DNA of 64,000 bases, from assembly GCA_965200685.1 (NCBI GenBank), contig OZ241379.1:4278001-4342000 (forward strand), in the 5' to 3' direction. Positions 26,215 through 35,429 of the stretch are shown piece by piece. Every line of letters starts with the position of its first letter. Position 1 is the first letter of the stretch. The translations under genes were made by a program, and so were the position numbers. The notes under the pieces were generated by a model. It was not told the origin of the DNA, searched no databases, and saw only the letters and a program-made list of their open reading frames with translations. This DNA comes from Bin5 sp965200685. Lineage in GTDB: Bacteria > Chloroflexota > Anaerolineae > Caldilineales > Caldilineaceae.

Positions 26215-27585
26215 ATGCAATCAACAGGAATGAGTCGAAGAAATTTCTTACAATTGGCCGCGGGCGGCACAGCAGTCGCGGCATTGGCCGCGTGCGCGCC
26301 ACCGCCTGCACCGGTCAGCAGTACAGGTGCAGCCGCCGAGCCAATTACTCTCAACTTCTTCAATCGGGGCGGTCAGTTCATTGAGAACGTCATGGACCAG
26401 CAGATGGCTCTGTATCAGGAGTCCAATCCCAATGTTGAGTTTGAGATTAACGCGGTAGCCGGTGCTTCTCACCAAGAAGCCCTGCTGATCATGATTTCTG
26501 CTGGTACCGGGCCGGACATGTGGTTTGATGCCAACCGCACCACTGGCCCCCTTACACGTAGAGGTGTGACCACCAATCTTGAGCCGTACTTTGAGGCGGA
26601 CCCCGATTTTAACGAAGATGACTATGTCGATAATGTCTGGATCGCCCAGACCTACGATGGGGCCCGCTGGGGCATTCCCTGGGATAGCGGCGCGATGCTG
26701 ATGGCCTTCAATATAGACCTGTTTGATGAGGTCGGCGTTCCCTATCCGGGCTCGAATGAATGGATGACTTGGGACGAGCTTATCGAACTGGCCAAGGTTC
26801 TTACCTTTGATCTAGACGACAATTCGGCCAACGATTCCGCTTTCGATCCGGCACGGGTGCGTCAGTACGGGCTACGGGCTGGCAAGGGCCATGGCCGCCC
26901 AACCTATATCTGGGCCAACGATGGGGAAGTGATTGCTGGCGACGGTTCCATGCCCATGGATTCGGATGAGTTCATTGAGGCGATGAACTGGCTGGCGGAT
27001 CTGGGTTTGAAGCACTATGTCAGCCCATCACCGGCCTACGAAGCCGCTGGCGAGATCAGCCTGCAGGCCGGCACCGTGGCCATCCAGCACATTGGCGTTT
27101 GGTCATTGGGGCGTATCAACCAAGCTGGTGTCAACTGGGGCACATTCCCAGTGCCTTATAGCAAGACCAAGACCTCCTATGGCCACTACTCGCCTCTATG
27201 CGTCTTCTCTAGGACAGATTATCCCCAGGAATCCTACGATTTCATCTCCTGGGCCTGTCTGAGCAGAGATGGGCAGCAGATCCTTGTGGATTTGGGTATG
27301 CAGCAGCCAACCCGCAAAGATCTGCGGGAACAGTTCCTCAACAATGCCACTCCACCGGCCAAGGAGTACCGCCAAGCATTCTACGACGCGTTCGAGGATC
27401 AGGCCACGTTCCGCTGGCCCGGCGACACAATCGGCTCCTATTACGGTGGCTGGTATCAGACTATGCTGGACTTCTGGGGACCGTATCTGGATCAGCTTTG
27501 GATCGGCGATGTGCGCTGGGAAGATGTTGCCACAGAGGTGCGCCAGGGCTCTGAGCATATCCTGCAGACCGGTGAAATCTCCTAA
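26215..27585 (+). CDS. ABC transporter sugar-binding protein with Tat-type lipoprotein signal
   Basis: A 456-residue family 1 solute-binding protein. The signal peptide has the twin-arginine pattern SRRNFLQLA and a lipobox (LAACAPPP), so it is probably exported folded by Tat and lipidated. The mature part shows family 1 traits such as NPNVEFEINAVAG and GPDMWFDANR. The start at 26215 has GGGAGGG upstream; a longer frame lacks one. It is first in a seven-gene plus-strand operon reaching 33387. A palindrome separates it from the permease genes, which could keep the binding protein in excess. The ligand is probably a sugar processed by the epimerase and isomerase downstream. Confidence 0.92.
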   Translation: MQSTGMSRRNFLQLAAGGTAVAALAACAPPPAPVSSTGAAAEPITLNFFNRGGQFIENVMDQQMALYQESNPNVEFEINAVAGASHQEALLIMISAGTGPDMWFDANRTTGPLTRRGVTTNLEPYFEADPDFNEDDYVDNVWIAQTYDGARWGIPWDSGAMLMAFNIDLFDEVGVPYPGSNEWMTWDELIELAKVLTFDLDDNSANDSAFDPARVRQYGLRAGKGHGRPTYIWANDGEVIAGDGSMPMDSDEFIEAMNWLADLGLKHYVSPSPAYEAAGEISLQAGTVAIQHIGVWSLGRINQAGVNWGTFPVPYSKTKTSYGHYSPLCVFSRTDYPQESYDFISWACLSRDGQQILVDLGMQQPTRKDLREQFLNNATPPAKEYRQAFYDAFEDQATFRWPGDTIGSYYGGWYQTMLDFWGPYLDQLWIGDVRWEDVATEVRQGSEHILQTGEIS

Positions 27586-27596
27586 CGAACGTAACA

Positions 27597-27654
27597 CCAG
27601 TGGCCTGCTGATGAGGAGCAAGAACCCCGCTCACTTCTCGTTACTGGCCACTGG
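27597..27654 (+). terminator. Inverted repeat between binding-protein and permease genes
   Basis: CCAGTGGCC at 27597-27605 pairs with GGCCACTGG at 27646-27654, with a smaller internal helix. No T-run follows, so it is more likely an mRNA-stabilising or partial-termination element than a full stop. It belongs to the intergenic palindrome family. Confidence 0.4.
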
Positions 27655-27675
27655 GCAGACTCGGCAGAGAATGTA

Positions 27676-28656
27676 TTGAAAATGCAGTCTCCAACTTTTG
27701 AATCCACGCCTGCCGCGCCGCCTGAACGGGGGCTACGCTTTTTCCAACGTCTCAGCTTTGAAGAGACGTTCTTTGGCTGGCTCTTTATTGTGCCGGCCGT
27801 GTTGGGGCTGCTGTTTTTCCGCCTCGGCCCGGTGTTCGCCAGCTTCTATCTGAGCTTTACCAAATACGAAATCATCAGCGCGCCCAAATGGATCGGATTC
27901 GCCAACTACACCAAACTCATCACAGATGACCTGTGGCTGCGTTCCATTGAAGTAACGCTCCGGTATGTGATTCTTTTTGTCCCCTTATCCCTCACATTTG
28001 CCTATGCTGTCGCCCTGCTGATGAGCCGGGATGTGCGGGGGATCACAACCTATCGGACCATCTGGTATCTGCCTTCGGTGGTGCCGGTGGTGGCCAGTGC
28101 AGCCATCTGGCGTTGGGGCTTAAACCCTGAGTTTGGTCCGATCAACTATCCTTTGAAATTACTGGGCCTGCCCGCGCCGCGCTGGCTGACCGATCCAGAT
28201 TGGATCGTGCCCTCCATTGTCTTTATCGGCCTGTGGGGGCTGGGCAATTCTGTGCTCATCTTTCTGGCTTCCATTACCAGTGTACCCCGTACCTTCTATG
28301 AGGCTGCCGAGGTAGATGGGGCCAATGTCTGGGCCAAGTTCCGCCATGTGACCCTGCCCTTGACCTCTTCAATTATTTTCTACCAGTTGATTGTCGCGGT
28401 CATCAATAGCTTTCAGGTCTTTGGCGTGGCGTATGTCCTGTTCGTATCCAACCCATCGGCCTCCTCGGCCGGGCCGGCCAACGCAGCCCTCTTCTATGTG
28501 CTGTATATGTTCCGCAATGCCTTCGGATATTTCCGCAATGGCTACGCCTCAGCAATGGCCTGGATTCTCTTCCTCGTGGTGATGCTGTTGACGATCCTCC
28601 TGTTCTACAGCCAGCGGCGTTGGGTCTATTATGAAACCGAAGGGGGCGGCTCATGA
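27676..28656 (+). CDS. Sugar ABC transporter permease (MalF/UgpA-like)
   Basis: A 326-residue inner-membrane permease with six predicted helices; the first is at about residues 33-55 (FIVPAVLGLLFFRLGPV). The cytoplasmic EAA loop is YEAAEVDGANVWAKFRHVTL near residue 213. The start is TTG at 27676 or ATG at 27682; spacing to the AGAGA upstream favours the former slightly. It overlaps the next permease gene by 4 bases (ATGA). No ATPase gene exists in this operon, so a shared MsmX/UgpC-like ATPase elsewhere is expected. Confidence 0.92.
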   Translation: MKMQSPTFESTPAAPPERGLRFFQRLSFEETFFGWLFIVPAVLGLLFFRLGPVFASFYLSFTKYEIISAPKWIGFANYTKLITDDLWLRSIEVTLRYVILFVPLSLTFAYAVALLMSRDVRGITTYRTIWYLPSVVPVVASAAIWRWGLNPEFGPINYPLKLLGLPAPRWLTDPDWIVPSIVFIGLWGLGNSVLIFLASITSVPRTFYEAAEVDGANVWAKFRHVTLPLTSSIIFYQLIVAVINSFQVFGVAYVLFVSNPSASSAGPANAALFYVLYMFRNAFGYFRNGYASAMAWILFLVVMLLTILLFYSQRRWVYYETEGGGS

Positions 28657-29498
28657 CTGCTATGGGTATCCGCTACACTGCCCGTCGTCTGCTGATCCAT
28701 CTAGTGCTGGTCAGCGGCGGCCTGCTTATGCTGGTCCCGTTCTTTTGGCTACTTTCTTCTTCCTTGAAAGCACCCCACGAAATCTATGTCTTTCCGCCCA
28801 AGTGGATACCCGACCCGATCCGCTGGGTGAACTATCGGGAGGTGTTTGAATTCGTATCCGTAGTGCGCTACACTGTCAATACGACCATGATTACCTTCTT
28901 TTCTACCCTTGGTGTTGTTCTCAGCTCCTCTCTGGCCGCGTACAGCTTTGCGCGTCTGCGCTTCAAAGGGCGGAATCTGATGTTCGGCCTGATCCTCTCA
29001 ACAGTGATGCTGCCTTACGTGGTGACGATGATTCCCGTCTACATTCTGTTTACACGCCTAGGGTGGGTCGGGAGCTACCTACCCCTGATTGCGCCTGATT
29101 GGTTCGGCGGGCCGATTACGATCTTTCTATTGCGTCAGTTCTTCCGCACAATTCCCCTAGAGTTGGAAGACGCAGCCCGTATTGACGGGGCCAGTCGTCC
29201 GCGTATCTTTGCCCAGATCATTCTGCCTCTGGCCCGGCCTGCGCTGACAGTCGTTGTCGTGTTGGCCCTACTCTACAACTGGAACGACTTTCTAGTCCCT
29301 CTCATCTACCTACACAAGCGGGATATGTATACACTGGCCCTGGGGCTGAATGCACTCCAACACTTTGAGAGTGGCCTTGACTATACCCATTATGTCATGG
29401 TGCTGGCGACGCTGATGGTCCTACCGGTAATCGTTATCTACTTTCTCGCGCAGCGGGCATTTGTCGAAGGGATCATCCTCACCGGGTTAAAAGGATAG
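28653..29498 (+). CDS. Sugar ABC transporter permease (MalG/UgpE-like)
   Basis: A 281-residue second permease subunit. The EAA loop is ELEDAARIDGASRPRIFAQI near residue 170, followed by the typical YNWNDFLVPLIYL and C-terminal QRAFVEGIILTGLKG. It overlaps the upstream permease by 4 bases, indicating translational coupling. The epimerase gene starts 2 bases after its stop. Confidence 0.93.
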   Translation: MTAMGIRYTARRLLIHLVLVSGGLLMLVPFFWLLSSSLKAPHEIYVFPPKWIPDPIRWVNYREVFEFVSVVRYTVNTTMITFFSTLGVVLSSSLAAYSFARLRFKGRNLMFGLILSTVMLPYVVTMIPVYILFTRLGWVGSYLPLIAPDWFGGPITIFLLRQFFRTIPLELEDAARIDGASRPRIFAQIILPLARPALTVVVVLALLYNWNDFLVPLIYLHKRDMYTLALGLNALQHFESGLDYTHYVMVLATLMVLPVIVIYFLAQRAFVEGIILTGLKG

Positions 29499-29499
29499 T

Positions 29500-30342
29500 A
29501 TGAACAGACAGCAACTCGGCGTTCATCTGATGGTATGGAGCGGCCACGTCGGCGCGGCCGAGATGGACCTCTTACCGCGCATCAGCGAGATGGGCTACGA
29601 TGGCGTTGAAATCCCCATCTTCAATCCAGCAACCATTGACATAGCTGCTGTGCGCCAGGCTCTCATGGACAGCGGCCTGGCCTGCACGACTTCCACGGCC
29701 ATGGCCCCGGGTCTGAATCTGATCGATCCGGAGTGCCGCACACAAGGGATAGCCTGGTTGCAGGAGATTGTGCGTACGGCCGCGGCTTTGGGCGCGCATC
29801 TGCTATGCGGCCCCCTGGCTGTACCTGTCGGGGAGCTGCGGGGCCGGGGCTTTACCGAGCAGGAATTTGATGCCTGTGTCCGCTCTCTACAGGAGGTCGC
29901 TGCTGTGGCTGCTGCTGAGGGGGTGATCCTAGCACTGGAGCCGCTGAACCGCTTCGAGACTTTTATGCTCAACACAGTCCAAGATGGCGTGCGCCTGATG
30001 GATGCGGTGGCCCAGCCAAGCGTGGGCTTGCTGCTGGATACTTTCCACATGCACATTGAGGAGAAATCTACGCCGGACGCCATCCGCCGGGCCGGAACGC
30101 ACATCAAACATTTCCATTGCAGCGAAAACGACCGGGGCACTGTCGGCACGGGCCAGGTGGCGTGGGCTGGGACATTGCAGGCCCTGGCGGATGTCCATTA
30201 CAATGGCTGGCTGGTGGTGGAATCCTTTAATGCAGTACTCCCGCAACTGGCGGGCGCGACCTGTATCTGGCGTCCACTGGCTGAAAGCCCCGACGCGCTG
30301 GCCGCAGAGAGCCTGGCCTTTCTCAAACGTGACGCCTACTAA
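29500..30342 (+). CDS. Sugar 3-epimerase-like TIM barrel (DTE/DPE or hydroxypyruvate isomerase family)
   Basis: A 280-residue TIM barrel of the D-tagatose/D-psicose 3-epimerase type. The four metal ligands can be placed: Glu in LALEPLNRFE (about 150), Asp in LLLDTFHMHIEEK (about 183), His in KHFHCSENDRG (about 208) and Glu in WLVVESFNA (about 246). HxxENDRGTVGTG is characteristic of the epimerases. AAAGGA is upstream of the ATG. Its place after the permeases suggests it converts the imported keto sugar or its derivative. Confidence 0.85.
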   Translation: MNRQQLGVHLMVWSGHVGAAEMDLLPRISEMGYDGVEIPIFNPATIDIAAVRQALMDSGLACTTSTAMAPGLNLIDPECRTQGIAWLQEIVRTAAALGAHLLCGPLAVPVGELRGRGFTEQEFDACVRSLQEVAAVAAAEGVILALEPLNRFETFMLNTVQDGVRLMDAVAQPSVGLLLDTFHMHIEEKSTPDAIRRAGTHIKHFHCSENDRGTVGTGQVAWAGTLQALADVHYNGWLVVESFNAVLPQLAGATCIWRPLAESPDALAAESLAFLKRDAY

Positions 30343-30381
30343 TGTATCTCTCGTTTCCATATCAATTGTTTGATTGCTCCT

Positions 30382-31389
30382 ATGTTCGCCCTTGATGTAC
30401 ATTGCCACTTCTTCCCTAAGGCTTTTCTGGACGCGGCCCGCGGCCCCAACACCCTTCAAGCCAAAATCGAACTGCGGGCCGATGGCCAGGAGCATCTCGT
30501 TTGTCCGGGCAACTTCGATCACCCCCTGACACCGGACTTCTACGCGGCTGAGCAGATGCTGGCCGATATGGACAGCGCGCAGATCACAATGGCGGCCATC
30601 TCCTCCGCGCCCCCCACATTCTCCTACTGGGCAGAGGCCGACGCGGCCAGGGAACTGGCATCCCGTCTCAATGAGAGCATCGCGGAACGGGTGGCCGCCT
30701 ATCCGCAACGCTTCCTAGGGCTGGCCACGGTCCCGCTGCAGGACATTGACGCGTCCGTTGTGGAAGCAAAACGGGCAATTGATGAGCTAGGGCTGCATGG
30801 CTTTCAGATCGGCTCCAATGTGGACGGGAAAAACCTGAATCATCCAGACTATCTGCCTCTCTTTGAGACGATTGCCGAATTGAATGTGCCTATCTTCATC
30901 CATCCTTATATCCCGGCCGGGGAGGAGCGCATGCAGGACTATTACCTGCACAATCTGCTGGGCATGGTGGCCGAAACCGGCCTGGCCATTGCTTCGGTCC
31001 TCTACGGCGGCATCTTGGAACGCCTGCCGAATCTGAAGATCATCTTCGCCCATGCTGGCGGCGTCTTTCCCTATATTGTCGGACGTATGGATCACGGCTA
31101 CAAAGTGCGCGCCAAAGAGTGTACCGAGGCCATTCCTCACCCACCCAGCCACTACTTGAGACAGGTCTATTTCGATTGCATGTCGTTTCACCCTTTGGCC
31201 CTACGCTATCTGGTTGATTTAGTCGGCGCGGATCATGTGCTGGTCGGCAGCGATTACCCCTTTGATATGGGGCCTAGTGCCGGCCCGGTGGCGGAGGTGC
31301 TGGCCAATTCCCAGCTGACGGATGCAGAGAAAAAGCAGATCTGCGGGAAGACAGCGGCAACGGTCTTTGGGTTGACGAACCATGCCTAA
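30382..31389 (+). CDS. Amidohydrolase family protein (ACMSD-like)
   Basis: A 335-residue metal-dependent hydrolase or decarboxylase of the amidohydrolase_2 family, similar in layout to aminocarboxymuconate-semialdehyde decarboxylase. The metal site begins with DVHCHFFPKAF (HxH). A central His is in PIFIHPYIPAG, another in IIFAHAGGVFPYIVGRMDHG, and the catalytic Asp is in VGSDYPFDMG. The ATG at 30382 is preferred to an in-frame TTG at 30370. It is fifth in the sugar operon; it may hydrolyse a lactone or decarboxylate a keto acid from the pathway. Confidence 0.88.
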   Translation: MFALDVHCHFFPKAFLDAARGPNTLQAKIELRADGQEHLVCPGNFDHPLTPDFYAAEQMLADMDSAQITMAAISSAPPTFSYWAEADAARELASRLNESIAERVAAYPQRFLGLATVPLQDIDASVVEAKRAIDELGLHGFQIGSNVDGKNLNHPDYLPLFETIAELNVPIFIHPYIPAGEERMQDYYLHNLLGMVAETGLAIASVLYGGILERLPNLKIIFAHAGGVFPYIVGRMDHGYKVRAKECTEAIPHPPSHYLRQVYFDCMSFHPLALRYLVDLVGADHVLVGSDYPFDMGPSAGPVAEVLANSQLTDAEKKQICGKTAATVFGLTNHA

Positions 31390-31452
31390 GCTATCACCAA
31401 TCGCAGTGGCCATTGCAGTTACTGGCTACCATCCAAGAATTGAGAGCGTGAA

Positions 31453-32352
31453 ATGTCTGCCATGAAACAGTATGAATTCGGCGTGGTTGCTGATGAGATC
31501 GATCAGGACTTTGCCCGGGCTTGTGCGGTCGCCCGGCAAGAGGGGATGTCCTACGTGGAGTTGCACAACATGTGGGGCAAGCCGGTTCACGAGTTAAGCG
31601 CTGCAGAGCTAGAGCGGGCGAAGCAGATCAGCGACGAAAACGGCCTACGCACTCATCTGGTCTGTGGGATGTTTTTCCGCCCATTTCCTCTGGTCGATGT
31701 TCCCTTGACCGGGATGGAGAGCCATCCTCGTTTTCAGGAACATATGAAGCGGCTGGAACGTTTCATTGCCATCGCCCACAAATTCAATGCGCCCAACATT
31801 CGCACCTTCGGATTTACCCGCAGTGTGGGCGGAGACAACCCCTCCCCTCGCCCGCCGGATGGTGGGGGGATCGACGAAGAAACCCTAGCGAAGATCGCCA
31901 AAGGCATCAGAATCGCCTGTCAGCGTCTGCAGGATGAAGGGCTGGTCCTGGCCCTAGAAAATGCCCGCTCTCTCTATGCCAACACCGGCGGCACGATGCG
32001 GCGGGTGCTGGATGCGGTGCAGATGCCCAATCTCAAAATCATCTGGGATCCTGCCAATGCGTTCGTGGCCGGGGAAGATCCGGCCGCCGGCTATAGCCAA
32101 GTGAAAGGCCATATCGTTGACATCCACTGTAAAGATGCGGTCGTGCTGGATGAGGCCAGCGGCCTGACAGGTTGGGCACGCATCGGCCATGGCGGAACCG
32201 ATTGGCGCGCCCAGCTCAGGCTACTGCAAGGCGAGCCGGTGGACACCTACACGATTGAAACTCATTGGAAAGCCGATGGCCAAGATAAGGCCGAGAACAC
32301 GCGCCAGACGTTCGCCAGCCTCAAAAACCTTATCGCCGAACAACACCCGTAA
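31453..32352 (+). CDS. Sugar phosphate isomerase/epimerase (TIM barrel)
   Basis: A 299-residue xylose-isomerase-like TIM barrel with metal-ligand candidates in LVLALENARSLYAN (Glu), KIIWDPANAF (Asp), VDIHCKDAVV (His) and TYTIETHWK (Glu). It is distinct in sequence from the epimerase at 29500, so the operon contains two TIM-barrel isomerases of different subfamilies. It follows the amidohydrolase gene after 63 bases and precedes the dehydrogenase gene by 9 bases. Confidence 0.85.
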   Translation: MSAMKQYEFGVVADEIDQDFARACAVARQEGMSYVELHNMWGKPVHELSAAELERAKQISDENGLRTHLVCGMFFRPFPLVDVPLTGMESHPRFQEHMKRLERFIAIAHKFNAPNIRTFGFTRSVGGDNPSPRPPDGGGIDEETLAKIAKGIRIACQRLQDEGLVLALENARSLYANTGGTMRRVLDAVQMPNLKIIWDPANAFVAGEDPAAGYSQVKGHIVDIHCKDAVVLDEASGLTGWARIGHGGTDWRAQLRLLQGEPVDTYTIETHWKADGQDKAENTRQTFASLKNLIAEQHP

Positions 32353-32361
32353 GGAAATCCC

Positions 32362-33387
32362 ATGACACGAGTCGCATTCATCGGTGCGGGCAATCGCTCC
32401 GTGAGCCATATGACCTCCCTCAGCCGCATTGCGGACACAACCGTCGTAGGCATCGCCGATATCGACGAGAGCCGGACACACGATGCCATGGCTCGCGCCA
32501 ATCAACGCATCGGGCCGGCCGCAGCCCCGCTACAGGCCGATACCTTCAGCGATTGGCGGGCCATGGTCGATGCCGTGGATCCCGATTGCCTCTACCTGTG
32601 CCTACCGCCATTTGTGCATGGGGAGCTAGACCATGCGCTGATCGATGTAGGCAAGCCGCTGCTGTTTGAAAAGCCGGTGGCACTGGAGATGACGGCGGCC
32701 AAGGAGATTGCTGCCCATGTGCAGGAGCGCGGCATTGTCAACGCGGTCGGCTACCAGAAACGTTACAGTGCCGCGGTGCGCCATGCCGTAACCATCCTAG
32801 ACGGCGTGCCCATCGGCATGGCGATTGCGATCCGGCTCAGTGGGCTGCCAGGGCAACCATGGTGGCGGGTCCAGCAGCAATCCGGCGGGATGCTGGTGGA
32901 ACAGCACACCCATGCGGTCGACCTGATGCGGGTTCTATGCGGGGAGATTGAAACGGTCTACGCGGTAGGCAACACTAGCCTTCTGGCCGATGTGCCCAAT
33001 CTGGATATCTTCGATGTCAACGCCTGTACTGTGCGCTTTGCCAATGGCGCGCCGGGCATTATCGGCAACTCCTGCGCCGCCCCTATGGGTGATGCGGTCT
33101 TTGCGCCCCATCAGGTCCATATAGTAGCACAGGACATGATGCTCAGTGTCAGTGAACGGCTGACGAGCGTACGGCGGGCTGGCACAGAGGAGGTTGAGGA
33201 GATCCCGCGAACCGAAGACGACAACGATCTTCTGAATAGGGCCTTCATGCAGGCCGTGCGCGCCGGAACGCAGGACGGGATTCTGTGCGATTTTGCCGAC
33301 GCGGTCAGGACATTGGCCGTCACCCTAGCCTGTCAACTGTCCGCCGAGCGTGGCCGCCCACTGGAGCTGGCAGAACTATACCAGTGA
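32362..33387 (+). CDS. Gfo/Idh/MocA family oxidoreductase
   Basis: A 341-residue sugar/inositol dehydrogenase and the last gene of the 26-33 kb operon. The NAD(P) motif is AFIGAGNRSVSH (a GxGxxS variant), ADIDESRT follows beta-2, and the catalytic lysine is in LLFEKPVALEM. QQSGGMLVEQHTHAVDL carries the expected active-site His. AAGGAA lies before the ATG. It probably oxidises the sugar or inositol-like intermediate imported by this operon. Confidence 0.9.
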   Translation: MTRVAFIGAGNRSVSHMTSLSRIADTTVVGIADIDESRTHDAMARANQRIGPAAAPLQADTFSDWRAMVDAVDPDCLYLCLPPFVHGELDHALIDVGKPLLFEKPVALEMTAAKEIAAHVQERGIVNAVGYQKRYSAAVRHAVTILDGVPIGMAIAIRLSGLPGQPWWRVQQQSGGMLVEQHTHAVDLMRVLCGEIETVYAVGNTSLLADVPNLDIFDVNACTVRFANGAPGIIGNSCAAPMGDAVFAPHQVHIVAQDMMLSVSERLTSVRRAGTEEVEEIPRTEDDNDLLNRAFMQAVRAGTQDGILCDFADAVRTLAVTLACQLSAERGRPLELAELYQ

Positions 33388-33464
33388 TCTGTGGCCAGGA
33401 ACTGGAAACGAATCCGTCCCCTTTGGAGATTACTGCAATTGCCACCCGGCTGGGTCGCTACCCC

Positions 33465-35390
33465 CTATTCTAGCGTTCCCTTGTCTGAGCCAATGGGGAA
33501 ATCTGTGGGGAGCTCCTCGGTCAAGGTTTCCTCATCAAAGCCGCATAGAGGATGTCCAAAGCCGCTAAGGCTGCTGCCATCCTCTTGTATATCAAAGATG
33601 ATATTGTCATCATCATCGCTGCTCATCCCCGCCGGGACATAATCCAGGTCCAACGCATCCCGCAGCTTCCAGGCGATGATGTGGTCCGTGCAGGCTGTGT
33701 CACCGCTGATGCCCAATGCGCCCAACAGGCTGCCGTTGGCATCGTACAGGGGAAGCCCACCGCCAAAGACATGAACACCGCCGGGCCGCTGCCCCACAGT
33801 GGGATCATCCGGCTGTCCATAGGCGGTGGTCGGCCCAGCGTAGACAACCAAAGGATGTATGGGATTGCTGTGCTGTAACCCGTACAGACGTCCGCCGGGC
33901 TGTACTGCGGCGTGGAGATTGGCGGTAGAGAGGGCCATCCCCGGCAGGCTGAAGGCATTGGCTGTATTTGCTTTCTGGATAGAGAGAACCCGGCCGCCCG
34001 GCCATTGGTCACCCCTGTTGGCTCCAGAATAGGTCACAGCGCACACTTCTCCATCCCGGTTGACGATTGTCGCCCACATGTGGTTGCCAAGGCCGGCACT
34101 ATTGCCAGCGTCAACGATTGTGGTCAGGGATTGGGTCACCACTTCATGCGCGGGCAGATTGTCACAGCTCACAACAAATTCCGGGGCTACGGTCGGGGTT
34201 GCTTCTTCCGCAATGGGTTCACTGTCTGTTTCGGACGCGATATATCGTATCAGGGGAGTATCTTCGACCGCGACCCCGTCAAAGCGTATCACAGCACCGC
34301 TACTGGGTTCACCCACACTCACGCCGTTGATCACTACAAACGCATTGCCATCTTCATCAAAATCAACCGATGTGGGGAATGGCAGCCCCGTGATGACTGG
34401 CTGGGAGGTGTTCCCCTCGCCGATTCGGACGACCGCACCGCTGTTCGGTGTCGGGCCTTCTTCGGTGAAGACGCCGAACTGCACCGCATACAGCTCGCCA
34501 TCCGGGCCTGTACGCAGATCGGTCAACATGGTTAAGTCCGTGGCAAAATCCTCTACAGCACCAGAATCTAGATCGACTACCACTACTTTTGCTGTGCCCG
34601 GTAGGAAGGGAAAACCGGGTAAAAAGGAGACATAGATCCGGTCGTCCGTGCCAAATGTGACGCCCGTTGGCACTGGGTCCGATTGCAGCGCGCCGCCGCG
34701 ATTGGGGTTGGGCAAGGGGCCAGGCACACCATCAAAGACGGTTATCACTTCAGCAGTCCCCTCTGTTACATCTACCCGTACCAGCATATTGGCCCCAGCA
34801 TCCGCCACATAGAGAAAACCATCCGGCCCAGGGGTCAGGCCGTAAGGGTGGGACTCCAAGACGAACCCATCTGGATTCTCTGCCTTCTCAATTTCCCATA
34901 AAGGGACGATCTCCTGGACTTCACCGGACAGCACCCGCAATACGGCGGCTGTATGCGGCAGGGCTTCTTGGCCGGCGAATCCTTGCCAAAGGCCGGCTGT
35001 CGCGTACATCTCTTGGTTGAGGAGTGCTAGACGGGCCCCACCGACGATGTCACTGCCGAGAAAGATCGATGGGAGCGTTGCCACGAGCTGGGACTGCCCC
35101 TGCGGTGACACACGAATGACCCGAGCCGTACTGCCATATGTCGCTGTGATCACTTCATTGGTGTTGGGATCAAGTGCCTCTACTTCTTCATCCCCGCCTA
35201 GGCCCACATCGATCACCCAAATGCTGCCGTCACCTGGGACCAGCACGCCCTGGGGTCCATTCAACCCATCCACGACCACCGTACCGGCAGTCTCCTGCTC
35301 CTGCGCGGTCACATCATATACCCCCAGCCACAGGACAGACACAACAGCCAAAGCCAGAATACTATACATAACAACTTGTAACTTTCTCAT
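33465..35390 (-). CDS. Exported ScyD/ScyE-type beta-propeller fused to a GlcG/HbpS-like domain
   Basis: A 641-residue exported protein. Residues 1-30 are a signal sequence. Residues about 35-385 match the ScyD/ScyE family: NHL/SMP-like repeats such as GLNGPQGVLVPGDGSIWVID and ESHPYGLTPGPDGFLYVADA. Residues about 405-565 look like a GlcG/HbpS (DUF336) domain: GNHMWATIVNRDGEVCAVT and GGGLPLYDANGSLLGALGIS, a fold that binds haem or small acids. The acidic C-terminal tail has DDDDNI and two cysteines. AAGGAG lies 6 bases before the ATG at 35390. It follows the LysM-cytochrome gene by 40 bases. Confidence 0.82.
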   Translation of the reverse strand: MRKLQVVMYSILALAVVSVLWLGVYDVTAQEQETAGTVVVDGLNGPQGVLVPGDGSIWVIDVGLGGDEEVEALDPNTNEVITATYGSTARVIRVSPQGQSQLVATLPSIFLGSDIVGGARLALLNQEMYATAGLWQGFAGQEALPHTAAVLRVLSGEVQEIVPLWEIEKAENPDGFVLESHPYGLTPGPDGFLYVADAGANMLVRVDVTEGTAEVITVFDGVPGPLPNPNRGGALQSDPVPTGVTFGTDDRIYVSFLPGFPFLPGTAKVVVVDLDSGAVEDFATDLTMLTDLRTGPDGELYAVQFGVFTEEGPTPNSGAVVRIGEGNTSQPVITGLPFPTSVDFDEDGNAFVVINGVSVGEPSSGAVIRFDGVAVEDTPLIRYIASETDSEPIAEEATPTVAPEFVVSCDNLPAHEVVTQSLTTIVDAGNSAGLGNHMWATIVNRDGEVCAVTYSGANRGDQWPGGRVLSIQKANTANAFSLPGMALSTANLHAAVQPGGRLYGLQHSNPIHPLVVYAGPTTAYGQPDDPTVGQRPGGVHVFGGGLPLYDANGSLLGALGISGDTACTDHIIAWKLRDALDLDYVPAGMSSDDDDNIIFDIQEDGSSLSGFGHPLCGFDEETLTEELPTDFPIGSDKGTLE

Positions 35391-35429
35391 CAATTGCTCC
35401 TTAACAGTGCATCAAGGCCATTGGGATGT

